Counted from the stretch's first letter, positions 20,766 to 29,707 are shown. The stretch is DNA of 64,000 nt from Desulfoscipio geothermicus (GCA_016841905.1 JAENYF010000001.1:62001-126000); one strand, 5' to 3'. The notes: generated from the sequence alone by a model not told the origin. Numbers and translations are program-made.

Positions 20766-21293
20766 TTAGACCTTTTTCAGAAAGTTGGCCTGCGCCTGCA
20801 GCGGCGGGTCAATGACCTTGTACCCCTTACGTTTCAGCACCCGAAATTTAAAGTCCAGCAGCTCCGCCGGCACCTCCAGCAGGCTGGCCGCTCCGAAAAA
20901 CGAAATATCATCATTGAGGAGGTCAAACACCACGTCGTCGCCCATCAGGTAATCGGCGGCAAAAATATTAGCCTCATATTCATAACGCGAGGTTTCGTCA
21001 AACAGGGCAAAATCATGAAACGCCCTAATCTTGGACGCTTTACGGTGCAGCACAGCGTGCCCGATTTCGTGGGCTAGGATAATTCGCTGCAGTTCCTCGG
21101 GCAGGTCGCTGTTCACCGTGATTACCGGCTGCCTGGCCTGGTAAAGGAAAAAACCTTTGCAGTCCCTGGGGCGGCTGCCCATAGCTTCGGTGAGCAGCAG
21201 TATGTTTAGGTCGCGGCAAAGCCGGTAAGGATCTCCCTGGTCGTATTTTTGCTTAATCTGTGTGACCTGGCCGCTAATATACTCAATCGACAT
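20766..21293 (-). CDS. ImmA/IrrE-family metallopeptidase
   Basis: 175 residues. The zinc-binding HExxH motif is HEIGH in IILAHEIGHAVLHRK (about residues 92-106), with a downstream glutamate in YEYEANIFAADYLM. ImmA/IrrE proteases cleave the cognate XRE repressor in response to damage or quorum signals. It is encoded directly downstream of such a repressor (28-base gap). The natural target is therefore likely the 21322 gene. Confidence 0.92.
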   Translation of the reverse strand: MSIEYISGQVTQIKQKYDQGDPYRLCRDLNILLLTEAMGSRPRDCKGFFLYQARQPVITVNSDLPEELQRIILAHEIGHAVLHRKASKIRAFHDFALFDETSRYEYEANIFAADYLMGDDVVFDLLNDDISFFGAASLLEVPAELLDFKFRVLKRKGYKVIDPPLQAQANFLKKV

Positions 21294-21321
21294 CCAACCA
21301 CCTGCTTTGCTGGGATATATA

Positions 21322-21759
21322 TTACTTTTGCTTGTTTTTACGGCCGTAGGTTTTGCGGGCTGCTTCCTTGGCCGCCCAGTAAGCTTTAGTTACCGCAGCA
21401 AAGAAGGCGTCTTTGGCTTCTTGGTCAACAGAACCCCCCGCGAAGAGTGCCGTATTCCGTTCCAGTAAAAAATCGATCTCCTTGGCTGCCTTGTTGCCAA
21501 ACCGTTCCCGGGTTTCCTCTACGTACTCGGTTTTTTCCTGGCCGTAGGTGGGATCTTCAATTTCGTCGTGATCGAGGTAATCAACCGATACCCTGAGGGC
21601 TTCGGCCAGCTTGAGCTTGACATTGCGGCGGGGTAGAACGCCTTCGCTTTCATAGGCCACGACGGCCCGTTTGGAAACGCCCACCAGTTTACCCAGTTCT
21701 TCCTGGGTCAGATTCAGTAACCGTCTTGCCTCGCGCACCTTTTCCGCAAACGTTTTCAT
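21322..21759 (-). CDS. XRE-family HTH repressor with ImmA partner
   Basis: 145 residues. The Cro/C1 helix-turn-helix spans about residues 5-60 (VREARRLLNLTQEELGKLVG; SKRAVVAYESEGVLPRRNVK). The C-terminal half is helical and charged, a plausible site for ImmA cleavage. The start follows AAAGGAAG. It is divergent from the Y-family polymerase, which suggests it represses both directions and is inactivated by ImmA. This regulatory link is inferred from layout. Confidence 0.9.
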   Translation of the reverse strand: MKTFAEKVREARRLLNLTQEELGKLVGVSKRAVVAYESEGVLPRRNVKLKLAEALRVSVDYLDHDEIEDPTYGQEKTEYVEETRERFGNKAAKEIDFLLERNTALFAGGSVDQEAKDAFFAAVTKAYWAAKEAARKTYGRKNKQK

Positions 21760-21823
21760 TTAAACCAGTCTTCCTTTCTCTGGTAACGTTGTAGTAGCAG
21801 TCATTAGCTGCAATTTTTTTGTG

Positions 21824-21852
21824 TTGACAGAACTGCATGGGCCTGTTAAAGT
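21824..21852 (+). promoter_or_regulatory. Sigma-A-like promoter of the Y-family polymerase
   Basis: TTGACA at 21824-21829 and TAAAGT at 21847-21852 with a 17-base spacer, upstream of the polymerase start at 21960. It lies in the divergent gap next to the XRE gene, where an operator is expected. No LexA-type box was seen. Confidence 0.55.
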
Positions 21853-21959
21853 ATAGGGAAGTTAATGAGGTTATATTTTGATTATAGAGGGAGCAACTTC
21901 ACTTGTCAACAAGTTGTTTACAAAAACTACTTAATTTTACGGTAGGCGGAGGTGTGGAG

Positions 21960-23204
21960 ATGCAGCAGCGGCGTATAATTCTGCACAGCGATTTGAATTC
22001 CTTTTATGCTTCCGTGGAGGTAATGCTGGAGCCGGCCTTGCAAGGGAAAGCAGTCGCTGTCTGCGGCAGCACCGAGGACCGGCATGGGATTGTGCTGGCT
22101 AAATCTGAATTGGCTAAAAAGGCAGGGGTTAAGACCGGCCAGGTCACCTGGGAAGCTAGACTGCTGTGCCCGGATCTGATTGTGGTCCCGCCCCAGTACG
22201 AGCAATACCTGAAGTATTCCAGGCTGACCAGGGAGATCTACCAGCGATATACCGACCAGGTGGAGCCTTACGGCATGGACGAGTGCTGGCTGGATGTAAC
22301 GGCCAGCCGCAGACTTTTTGGCAGCGGTGAAAAAATAGCCGAGGAGATCAGGCAGACGGTTAAGGAAGAACTGGGGCTCACGGTGTCCATCGGTGTTTCT
22401 TTTAATAAGATATTTGCTAAGCTGGGCAGCGATATGAAAAAACCGGATGCCATTACCGTCATCAGCCAGGAGGATTTTAAGGAAAAGGTCTGGCCGCTGC
22501 CGGCCGGCGATCTGCTTTACGTAGGCCGGGCGACGGAGAGAAAACTAGCGGCTATCGGCGTGCGCACCATCGGCGATATCGTCGTCCTCGGCCCGGAGCT
22601 AATGCAGCGGCTGTTCGGTAAAAACGGACTGCAGCTGTGGATGTACGCCAGCGGCGGGGATACTTCACGGGTAATGCCGGGGGATTACCAGGTGCCGGTA
22701 AAATCAATCGGTCATGGCATTACCTGCACTGCGGATTTAATCAACAATGAAGAGGTCTGGCGTGTCTTCCTGGAGTTATCTCAGGATATCGGCCACAGGC
22801 TGCGGGTGCATGATTTATTAGCCTGGGGAGTGCAGATAGCCGTAAGAGACAATACGCTATTTTACAAGCAGTACCAGGCGCAATTAGGCTTTGCCACCCG
22901 GAGTCCCATGGAGATTGCCCGGAAAGCCAGGGAACTGTTCGAAAAGAATTACCAATGGCAAAACCAGGTGCGTGCCGTTACCGTGCGGGCCATTAATTTG
23001 GTCCCCAGGTCATGGCCTCAGCAGCTGACTTTATTTGATGACTATGCCCTAAGAGAACGCCGGGCGAGATTAGAGGACGCGATTGAGAGCCTCCGTGCCC
23101 GGTTTGGTAAGCGGGCGGTGTTTAACGCCGTTCTAATGGGGGACTTGAAAATGTCTGGCCGGGGTGCGCAGGAGGTCATTATGCCTGGCGCAATGTATCG
23201 TTAG
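21960..23204 (+). CDS. dinB: Y-family DNA polymerase (DinB/UmuC-like, Pol IV type)
   Basis: 414 residues from ATG 21960, after GGCGGAGG; an earlier TTG at 21903 lacks a ribosome site. Catalytic motifs are intact: first acid in ILHSDLNSFYASVEV and the pair in YGMDECWLDVT. The palm/thumb continue with GVSFNKIFAKLGSDMKKPDA and a helix-hairpin-helix-like YVGRATERKLAAIGVRTIGD; the little-finger region is at the C-terminus (DDYALRERRARLEDAI). The enzyme copies past damaged bases. Divergence from XRE-ImmA suggests damage-linked control. Confidence 0.93.
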   Translation: MQQRRIILHSDLNSFYASVEVMLEPALQGKAVAVCGSTEDRHGIVLAKSELAKKAGVKTGQVTWEARLLCPDLIVVPPQYEQYLKYSRLTREIYQRYTDQVEPYGMDECWLDVTASRRLFGSGEKIAEEIRQTVKEELGLTVSIGVSFNKIFAKLGSDMKKPDAITVISQEDFKEKVWPLPAGDLLYVGRATERKLAAIGVRTIGDIVVLGPELMQRLFGKNGLQLWMYASGGDTSRVMPGDYQVPVKSIGHGITCTADLINNEEVWRVFLELSQDIGHRLRVHDLLAWGVQIAVRDNTLFYKQYQAQLGFATRSPMEIARKARELFEKNYQWQNQVRAVTVRAINLVPRSWPQQLTLFDDYALRERRARLEDAIESLRARFGKRAVFNAVLMGDLKMSGRGAQEVIMPGAMYR

Positions 23205-23323
23205 CTGATACGCAGGAGGAGCGTTATGAATTGATTCAATGCTTAACAATCGCAAAAAATGCTGAAAGTGACCCTATATATTGTTACTAAAGACTCCTAA
23301 CAGTTGCAGCTGATGATAGTGCC

Positions 23324-23375
23324 GGGAATGTCGTAAAACTGCTTATAAATAGTAGTGAGCGACATTCCCTTTTTA
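23324..23375 (+). terminator. Rho-independent terminator after the DNA polymerase
   Basis: GGGAATGTCG (23324-23333) pairs with CGACATTCCC (23360-23369), a ten-pair stem followed by TTTTT. The loop is long (26 bases). The remainder up to 23624 shows no gene. Confidence 0.8.
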
Positions 23376-23624
23376 TTAATTTTTCCCCTTAATTTTATTA
23401 AGTTGTTTTGTTGGATCTTATAGATTAGGAGCCTCTTGCATTAACGTCTCCAAGGGGGAAAGGACTTCACCCCTTCTTTGCCGAATGTTACAAATACTAC
23501 CTAATATCAAAAGACAATAATCAGAGAGTTACTTGTATATTCAATTGGATTTTAGACGAAACAGCAGTAAGTGGTTATTTCGTCCAACCCCAGCCTGTAG
23601 AATAGTTTAAGAGAGGTTTTTCCC

Positions 23625-24908
23625 TTGGTAGATAATTGTTTATTGAAAACAAAAAAAATATTTTATGGATGGATTATACTTATACTTTGTTTTCTGGTGC
23701 TTGTTGCTTCGTTAGGTGTGCGCCTCTCTTTTGGGGCTTTTATTACTTCATGGGAGGCAGGGTTTAACGTTACCAGAGGTACTATAACAATTATTTCAGC
23801 CATAAGTCTTATAACTTATGGGGCTTTTCAGCCTTTGGCGGGGCGATTGAGTGACCTTTATGGTACGAGATTGGTGTTATCAGGGAGTCTAGGTATTATT
23901 GGCTTGGGTTTAATTTTAACTCAATGGTTAAGTAATTATTGGACTCTTTTGTTTCTTTATGGAGTATTCATTTCAATAGGTTTTGCGGGAGCATCAAATG
24001 TAGCTGCATCTGCCGCGGTGATACAATGGTTCCACAAAAAAAGAGGATTTGCCCTTGGATTTGTCACATCAGGAATGGCATTAGGGCAAATGACCTTAGT
24101 ACCCTTGTCCATTTATTTGGTTAAACACTGGAATTGGGAATATACGTTTCTATTTTATGGCTGTGTTATATTATTTATTTTAACGCCCTTAACTTATTTA
24201 TTCTTGCGGTCAAAACCTGATGATATTGGAGAAAAACCGTACGGCATTGACAGTGACAATGCAATAAAACCCCTTGACACTAAAATAGAAGAAACCCCAG
24301 CCCAAAACTCCAAGGGGGAAAGTTTGTTTAATCTTTTAAAAATACGGAATTTCTGGCTTTTAGTAATACCTTTCTTTTTTTGTGGGTTTACCGATCTTGG
24401 TTTAATTGCTACCCACTTGATTCCCTATGCGGAAGGGGAGCATTTCAATGACGAATTAATTGCATTATGTATAAGTGTAGCGGCGTTTTTTAATATCCTT
24501 GGTATACTATTAGCCGGTTATGTTTCTGATTTTGTTAGCAGGAGTAAATTATTAGCAGCTATTTATATTACACGTGCTGTATCTTTTATAATATTACTTA
24601 ACGTAAATAACAGCTATGAACTATTAATTTTTGGTATAGTATATGGGATTACTGATATGGCAACTGCAGCACCTGTTGCTGCCCTGAGTGCAAAGTTATT
24701 TGGCATGTATTCAATAGGAGTGATTATAGGTATTACTGCTGCTTGTCACCAAATAGGCGCAGCTTTTGGTTCTTATTTGCCCGGGCTTATATATGATTTT
24801 ACTAATAGTTATAATACTTCCATTGCCCTATCTGCTATTATTTTGTTTGTGGTTGGCATCTTAAGCTTATATATTAATGAAAAACGTGATAGTATTAAAC
24901 AGTTTTAA
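23625..24908 (+). CDS. MFS transporter, monocarboxylate/oxalate-formate antiporter type
   Basis: 427 residues, about twelve membrane helices. The N-terminal block KKIFYGWIILILCFLVLVAS and the loop GRLSDLYGTRLVLSGS are typical of the OFA/monocarboxylate branch; QWFHKKRGFALGFVTSG is the matching loop 4-5 motif. Substrate probably a small organic acid, not determined. TTG start at 23625 with GAGAGG eight bases upstream. The next gene begins two bases after the stop. This stretch is AT-richer than its neighbours. Confidence 0.85.
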   Translation: MVDNCLLKTKKIFYGWIILILCFLVLVASLGVRLSFGAFITSWEAGFNVTRGTITIISAISLITYGAFQPLAGRLSDLYGTRLVLSGSLGIIGLGLILTQWLSNYWTLLFLYGVFISIGFAGASNVAASAAVIQWFHKKRGFALGFVTSGMALGQMTLVPLSIYLVKHWNWEYTFLFYGCVILFILTPLTYLFLRSKPDDIGEKPYGIDSDNAIKPLDTKIEETPAQNSKGESLFNLLKIRNFWLLVIPFFFCGFTDLGLIATHLIPYAEGEHFNDELIALCISVAAFFNILGILLAGYVSDFVSRSKLLAAIYITRAVSFIILLNVNNSYELLIFGIVYGITDMATAAPVAALSAKLFGMYSIGVIIGITAACHQIGAAFGSYLPGLIYDFTNSYNTSIALSAIILFVVGILSLYINEKRDSIKQF

Positions 24909-24910
24909 TT

Positions 24911-25129
24911 ATGCACAAGAAGAAAATAATTATTCTTTATACGCTTTCAATTATACTCGCCCCAATAGCTTATTACTTATATCATTTTTTATTAGTTACA
25001 AATTATAATCATAGATTTGAAGGATATATTATTCATCCTGTTAGTGCGGTGATTATTATTATTTTAGTATCTGTAATACTGTTTGTTGGTAGTACTTGTA
25101 TGCTATACCGGAGCAGTAGAGATGTATGA
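24911..25129 (+). CDS. Small two-helix membrane protein
   Basis: 72 residues with two membrane segments (IIILYTLSIILAPIAYYLYH and VSAVIIIILVSVILFVGSTC) joined by a short loop. It starts two bases after the MFS stop, so it is co-transcribed and may be an accessory subunit. No ribosome site or family was recognised. Confidence 0.5.
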   Translation: MHKKKIIILYTLSIILAPIAYYLYHFLLVTNYNHRFEGYIIHPVSAVIIIILVSVILFVGSTCMLYRSSRDV

Positions 25130-25218
25130 AAAATACAAGCAGTACTATAGCTATGTATTTTTTATTGCCAAAAAGACAAGGCCTGTAAAACTTTAATAAG
25201 CTCTGTTACTTTTACCTA

Positions 25219-25965
25219 TCATAAATATGGAAAAGGAATGTGTAGTATGCGCATGATTTCCTTTTGGGATTCCATTACCCGCTCTGCGATAAAATCCATG
25301 AATGGTTGGTCATCTAGGTGTGCCTTTTTCAGTAGCGAGATATATTCATGGCGTAAAACCGGCGGTATAATAGCCAACATATACCCATCCTGAATAAGGG
25401 CTGTGTTCATCAGCAAGCGGGCTATGCGCCCATTGCCGTCGATAAACGGGTGGATGAATACAAATCTTTTGTGCAGCTGAGCTGCAAACTTTATAGGGTG
25501 AGATTTATGCCTTCCTTTGTCTGTCCATTTGATTAGCTGATTCATTTCAGTTTGAATCCGCTCCGGTTTACATACCGCATATTTTGAGCCAGTGACGATG
25601 ACCGGGCGGGTGCGGTATTGGCCTGCGGCCTTGGTATCAATTTCCCGGTAGAACATTTGGTGCATAGTCAGGACGTCGGTTTCAGTAATACGGCGATTAC
25701 GCAGTAAAGCGAACATAAAATCATAGGCTTTTGCGTGACCCAGGACTTCGAAAGTGTCTTTCAAAGGTTTACCGCCGACAGTTAGTCCATCTTCCAAAAG
25801 CACTTTTGTCTCGCTTTCGGTAAGCGTGTTCCCTTCAAGGGCATTGCTTGACCATGTGAAGCCTATACGGTAATAAGCTTTAAGCTCAATCAATAGTTCG
25901 CCCTCGAAGGGCCGTAGCTTATCGATGGATGACTTATAAAGGTCAATCTTTTTGTATAAATCCAT
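25219..25965 (-). CDS. Fic-domain protein, class II (N-terminal inhibitory motif)
   Basis: 248 residues. The catalytic motif HPFIDGNGRIARLL matches HxFx(D/E)GNGRxxR, so the AMP- or related nucleotide-transfer activity is probably intact. An inhibitory helix motif of the (S/T)xxxE(G/N) type is visible N-terminally as SNALEG, which marks a self-inhibited class II enzyme. The start follows GAGGGAG. A small HTH gene ends 20 bases upstream on the same strand, giving a two-gene unit that could act as toxin and regulator; this is inferred. Confidence 0.9.
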   Translation of the reverse strand: MDLYKKIDLYKSSIDKLRPFEGELLIELKAYYRIGFTWSSNALEGNTLTESETKVLLEDGLTVGGKPLKDTFEVLGHAKAYDFMFALLRNRRITETDVLTMHQMFYREIDTKAAGQYRTRPVIVTGSKYAVCKPERIQTEMNQLIKWTDKGRHKSHPIKFAAQLHKRFVFIHPFIDGNGRIARLLMNTALIQDGYMLAIIPPVLRHEYISLLKKAHLDDQPFMDFIAERVMESQKEIMRILHIPFPYL

Positions 25966-25985
25966 TTGATTTCTTCTCCCTCAGG

Positions 25986-26201
25986 TTAATATGTGACTTT
26001 TTCGCCGTTTGGCATAATAAAGGTACCTTCATATCGACATCCTGCTGCTTCTGCGATTCGTTTTAATTCGTCAACCGTGAAGCTCTCTCGCTTCATCTTC
26101 TGACTAAAAGCTTGCGGGCTTTTCCCAGTCATTCGTCCGAGTTCGGAAACACTTAACCCGAGTTTGATACATAATATTTTAAGCTGTTCAGAAACCGACA
26201 T
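25986..26201 (-). CDS. Small XRE-type HTH protein upstream of fic
   Basis: 71 residues from ATG 26201, after AAAGGTGAG; a GTG at 26213 is less well placed. Nearly the whole protein is one helix-turn-helix (EQLKILCIKLGLSVSELGRM; GKSPQAFSQKMKRE) with a short C-terminal tail (GTFIMPNGEKVTY). It likely autoregulates the fic operon. Several ATGTTTAA-like repeats in the upstream 60 bases could be its operator. Confidence 0.82.
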   Translation of the reverse strand: MSVSEQLKILCIKLGLSVSELGRMTGKSPQAFSQKMKRESFTVDELKRIAEAAGCRYEGTFIMPNGEKVTY

Positions 26202-26356
26202 GTTAAATCTCACCTTTCATGTTTATATTATAAACAGTAATGTTTAACAAATCAATTATCATGTTTAATATTTACATAATTATGTGAAATAAATAAGCTT
26301 CAGTGACACATCTACATTATTTGGTCTTATAATTAACCGAAGAATCATATAAGTGA

Positions 26357-26385
26357 TTGACAAAACCCGGTCTAGTAGGTATATT
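26357..26385 (+). promoter_or_regulatory. Sigma-A-like promoter of the T-box/oxidoreductase operon
   Basis: TTGACA (26357-26362), 17-base spacer, TATATT (26380-26385). Transcription would begin near 26392, just ahead of the T-box leader. Confidence 0.75.
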
Positions 26386-26424
26386 TATTTATGATTTAAA
26401 AACATAATTTATAATTTCAAAGGC

Positions 26425-26665
26425 ATTGACGGAGAGAGTAAGTTTCAGCCGAACGTGGCAGCGAGCCGGGGCTGGTGCAAGCCGGTATCAGTAGACTGAA
26501 CCCGAAGATCACTCCTGAGCTGCGGACCGAACGAGTAATCCAGTAGGCTCCGACGGTTTTCCCCCGTCACAGGGAACACATATGATGGTATGTTGGTATA
26601 AACGGGTGGTATAGCGAATGTCTTTTAAGGCTTTCGTCCCTTTACGGGATGAAAGCTTTTTTACT
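26425..26665 (+). promoter_or_regulatory. T-box leader (uncharged-tRNA riboswitch), probable Ile specifier ATC
   Basis: The leader has the usual order: GAGAGAGTAAG near the start, apical stem I block GCGAGCCGGGGCTGGTG, specifier region GAAGATCACTCCTGAGC, stem III-like AGTAGGCTCCGACGG, T-box core CGGGTGGTATAGCGA (about 26602-26617), and terminator GGCTTTCGTCCC/GGGATGAAAGC followed by a T run (26629-26663). The specifier read by position is ATC at 26508-26510 (Ile). The core TGGT fits an acceptor ending ACCA, as tRNA-Ile has. It precedes the 2-oxoacid oxidoreductase genes. The specifier needs a structure-based check. Confidence 0.85.
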
Positions 26666-26696
26666 TTGATCAATCATATGACTGGAGGAAGAAGCA

Positions 26697-27281
26697 ATGG
26701 CAACCAATAACATGGTAGAGATTCGCTGGCACGGCCGGGGCGGGCAAGGAGCCAAGAGTGCCTGCCTGCTGCTGGCGGATGTGGCTGGTATAGCAGGAAA
26801 ATTCGTCCAGGGATTCCCGGAGTATGGGCCGGAACGGATGGGGGCCCCGATTACAGCTTATAATCGCATCAGTGAAAAACGGTGTACTATCCATTCCAAC
26901 ATTTACTACCCGGACTATGTGATTGTGGTAGATGAAAGCTTACTGGACAGCGTCGACGTTATCGGAGGACTAAAAGAGGGTGGTGCGATAATAATTAACA
27001 CTACCCTTTCTCCCCAGGAGATGCGTCCCCGGCTGCGGGGTTGGGCCGGAAAAGTCTGTACCATTGATGCCCGCCGCATTTCGGAAGAGATTCTGGGTAA
27101 AAACTTACCGAATACCCCAATGCTGGCCGCTGTGGTTAAGGTGAGCAGCGTTTTGGATGCCGAGCGTTTTTTAGTGGATATTGAAGAATCCTTTAAACAT
27201 AAATTTGCCGATAAGCCCGAGGTTATCGAGGGGAACATGATAACACTAAGAAAATCCATGGCGGAGGTGCAGGTAGGATGA
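26697..27281 (+). CDS. 2-oxoacid:ferredoxin oxidoreductase, gamma subunit (POR/VOR type)
   Basis: 194 residues, ribosome site GGAGGAAG. The family block is at the N-terminus: EIRWHGRGGQGAKSACLLLA, then FVQGFPEYGPERMGAPITAY. The gamma subunit helps bind CoA in the four-subunit enzyme that oxidises or makes 2-oxoacids with ferredoxin. The stop overlaps the delta start (ATGA). The upstream Ile-type T-box favours a branched-chain 2-oxoacid substrate over pyruvate. Confidence 0.92.
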   Translation: MATNNMVEIRWHGRGGQGAKSACLLLADVAGIAGKFVQGFPEYGPERMGAPITAYNRISEKRCTIHSNIYYPDYVIVVDESLLDSVDVIGGLKEGGAIIINTTLSPQEMRPRLRGWAGKVCTIDARRISEEILGKNLPNTPMLAAVVKVSSVLDAERFLVDIEESFKHKFADKPEVIEGNMITLRKSMAEVQVG

Positions 27282-27589
27282 TACATGCGAAAGATATCAA
27301 CGAACGAACCCCCTGGCAGGATCTGACCCCCGGCGGGGAGATCTACGAACCGGGAACCGCACGGCTCTTCAATACTGGTACATGGCGGACCAACACGCCC
27401 GTTTTTCACGAAGCGGCATGTAAACACTGTATGCTTTGCGTGCCCTTCTGCCCGGACATGGCTATTCCGGTGCAGGACGGGAAACGTCTGGACTTTGATT
27501 ATATGCACTGCAAGGGCTGCGGCATCTGTGAGAACGTGTGTCCCTTCCAGGCAATTACCATGGTGAGTGGAGGTGCCCCCAATGAGTGA
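27278..27589 (+). CDS. 2-oxoacid:ferredoxin oxidoreductase, delta subunit (2x[4Fe-4S] ferredoxin)
   Basis: 103 residues. Two 4Fe-4S motifs are visible: CKHCMLCVPFCP and CKGCGICENVCP. These clusters pass electrons between the TPP centre and external ferredoxin. It overlaps the gamma gene at ATGA and the alpha gene by eight bases, so all four subunits are translationally coupled. Confidence 0.94.
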   Translation: MIHAKDINERTPWQDLTPGGEIYEPGTARLFNTGTWRTNTPVFHEAACKHCMLCVPFCPDMAIPVQDGKRLDFDYMHCKGCGICENVCPFQAITMVSGGAPNE

Positions 27590-28772
27590 TCGCCTTTCCG
27601 GCAACGAGGCTGTAGCTTATGCCCTAAAGCAGATAAACCCTGATGTTATGGGAGCGTTCCCGATCACTCCCTCCACCGAAATTCCAGAATACTTCGCCCA
27701 AGCTGTGGCCGATGGCGAGGTAAATACCGAATATGTAACCGTGGAGTCTGAGCACAGTTCCATGTCTGTGTGCATTGCGGCGCAAGCGGCCGGAGCCAGA
27801 GCCGTCTGTGCCACTTCATCTGCCGGACTTGCCCTGATGTACGAGCTTTTGTACGTAGCGGCTTCCTGCCGTCTGCCTATTACACTGGCCTGCGTTAACC
27901 GGGCCCTTACGGGGCCAATTAACATCAACAATGACCACTCCGACTCGATGGGGGCCCGTGATTCCGGCTGGATCCAAATTTATGCCGAGAATAATCAGGA
28001 AGCCTACGATAATTTTCTCATGGCCATGCCGATCGGCGAGACCCCGAGCGTACGCTTACCGGTAATGACCTGTATGGATGGCTTCATTACCAGTCATGCC
28101 GTAGAGAATATCGAGCTTTTGGATACGGATGTGGTGCGCCGGTTTATCGGCGAATATAACCCGGAAAATTATTTGCTGAAAAAAGAAAACCCGCTGGCGG
28201 TAGGACCGTACGATGTGAGTCCCTATTACATGGAACACAAGGTCCTGGAGGCTGAGGCGATGAAGGCGGCCAAGGCCCGCATACTGGAGGTCGCTGCCGA
28301 GTTTGAAAGGATTTCCGGTCGGCGCTACGGCCTGTTTGAAGAATATAGGATGGAGGATGCGGAACTTGCTCTGGTGCTAATCGGGTCCACTGCCGGAACT
28401 GCCAAAGCAGCCGTCGACAAGCTGAGGGAGGAGGGAGTAAAGGCCGGGCTGGTGAAAATCAGGGTATTCCGTCCTTTCCCGGGCGAGGAAGTGGCCCGGG
28501 CACTAGCGGGCACCAAGGCTGTAGCCGTCATGGATAAGTCTGAGGGCTTTTCGGCAAACGGAGGTCCTTTATTTGCCGAGACCCGCAGTGCCTTGTATGA
28601 TTTAAAAAATCGCCCGTATCTGATTGATATCGTTTACGGCCTGGGCGGCCGTGATGTTAAGACCGAGGATATTGAAAAAGTGTTTGGCCGGCTGGCGAAT
28701 ATTGCTGCGACCGGCGAGATTGGACCTGTATATACCCATATGGGGCAGAGGTCAAAGGAGGAGAACGCATGA
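27582..28772 (+). CDS. 2-oxoacid:ferredoxin oxidoreductase, alpha subunit
   Basis: 396 residues from ATG 27582, which follows GGAGGTG. N-terminal block GNEAVAYALKQINPDVMGAF with PITPSTEIPE and the ESEHSSM loop are typical of Por/VorA. C-terminal region GLVKIRVFRPFPGEE matches the transketolase-C domain. It carries the pyrimidine/transketolase part of the TPP site. Overlaps both neighbours. Confidence 0.93.
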   Translation: MSDRLSGNEAVAYALKQINPDVMGAFPITPSTEIPEYFAQAVADGEVNTEYVTVESEHSSMSVCIAAQAAGARAVCATSSAGLALMYELLYVAASCRLPITLACVNRALTGPININNDHSDSMGARDSGWIQIYAENNQEAYDNFLMAMPIGETPSVRLPVMTCMDGFITSHAVENIELLDTDVVRRFIGEYNPENYLLKKENPLAVGPYDVSPYYMEHKVLEAEAMKAAKARILEVAAEFERISGRRYGLFEEYRMEDAELALVLIGSTAGTAKAAVDKLREEGVKAGLVKIRVFRPFPGEEVARALAGTKAVAVMDKSEGFSANGGPLFAETRSALYDLKNRPYLIDIVYGLGGRDVKTEDIEKVFGRLANIAATGEIGPVYTHMGQRSKEENA

Positions 28773-29707
28773 GCACGGTATATAACCTGAAACGGGAAGT
28801 TGAAAAACCGGCCCGGTTCACCGGAGGGCACAGGCTTTGCGCCGGATGTGGCGCCGGAATCGTGGTGTCGGGGGTGCTGCGTGCCCTGACACAAGAAGAA
28901 CGGGCAGTGGTGGTTAATGCAACCAGCTGTCTTGAGGTCTCCACCTTTATGTATCCTTATACTGCCTATATGGACAGCTATATTCATTCGGCTTTTGAAA
29001 ACTCCGCGGCTACCTGTTCCGGAGTGGTAGCAGCATATAACGCTTTGAAGCGCCGCGGCAAGATAGATGGGACCGTCAAATTCATTACTTTTGGCGGTGA
29101 CGGCGGCACTTATGATATAGGTCTGCAATCCCTGTCAGGCGCTATGGAACGCGGTCATGACATGGTTTACGTCTGCTATGACAACGAGGCTTACATGAAT
29201 ACCGGCATCCAGCGTTCCTCTTCAACGCCTCATTTTGCCCGCACGACTACCACGCCGGTAGGATCTGTGGAGCAGGGCAAAAAACAAAATAAAAAAGATC
29301 TGACTGAGATTTTGGTGGCTCATCATATCCCTTTTGCAGCTCAGACGGCTCCTATAGGCAGTTTCAAGGATCTGCACACCAAGTCTTATAAAGCCATTTA
29401 TACGAAGGGCCCTTGCTTTTTGAACGTACTGTCCCCATGTCCTCGCGGCTGGGACTACCCCACGGAAAAATTGGCGGAGATCGCTAGGCTGGCGGTGGAT
29501 ACCTGTGTCTGGCCGCTCTATGAAGTAGAGGAGGGAGTGTGGCATCTGACCTATATTCCGAAGAAAAAGCTGCCCGTGGAAGACTTTCTACGTCCTCAGG
29601 GTAGATTCCGCCATATGTTCCAGTCAGGCAATGAATGGATGATTGAAGAAGCGCAAGCTTATGTTGATCAAAAATGGGAGCGCTTACTGGAACGCACCGG
29701 CGCTTAA
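28769..29707 (+). CDS. 2-oxoacid:ferredoxin oxidoreductase, beta subunit (TPP-binding)
   Basis: 312 residues, ribosome site AAGGAGGAG. The TPP motif GDGGTYDIGLQSLSGAMERG (GDG...N type, with DNEAYMNTGIQRSS) is complete, and Cys ligands appear in HRLCAGCGAG. It binds thiamine diphosphate and a 4Fe-4S cluster. Stop of alpha and start of beta share ATGA. Last gene of the T-box operon. Confidence 0.94.
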   Translation: MSTVYNLKREVEKPARFTGGHRLCAGCGAGIVVSGVLRALTQEERAVVVNATSCLEVSTFMYPYTAYMDSYIHSAFENSAATCSGVVAAYNALKRRGKIDGTVKFITFGGDGGTYDIGLQSLSGAMERGHDMVYVCYDNEAYMNTGIQRSSSTPHFARTTTTPVGSVEQGKKQNKKDLTEILVAHHIPFAAQTAPIGSFKDLHTKSYKAIYTKGPCFLNVLSPCPRGWDYPTEKLAEIARLAVDTCVWPLYEVEEGVWHLTYIPKKKLPVEDFLRPQGRFRHMFQSGNEWMIEEAQAYVDQKWERLLERTGA

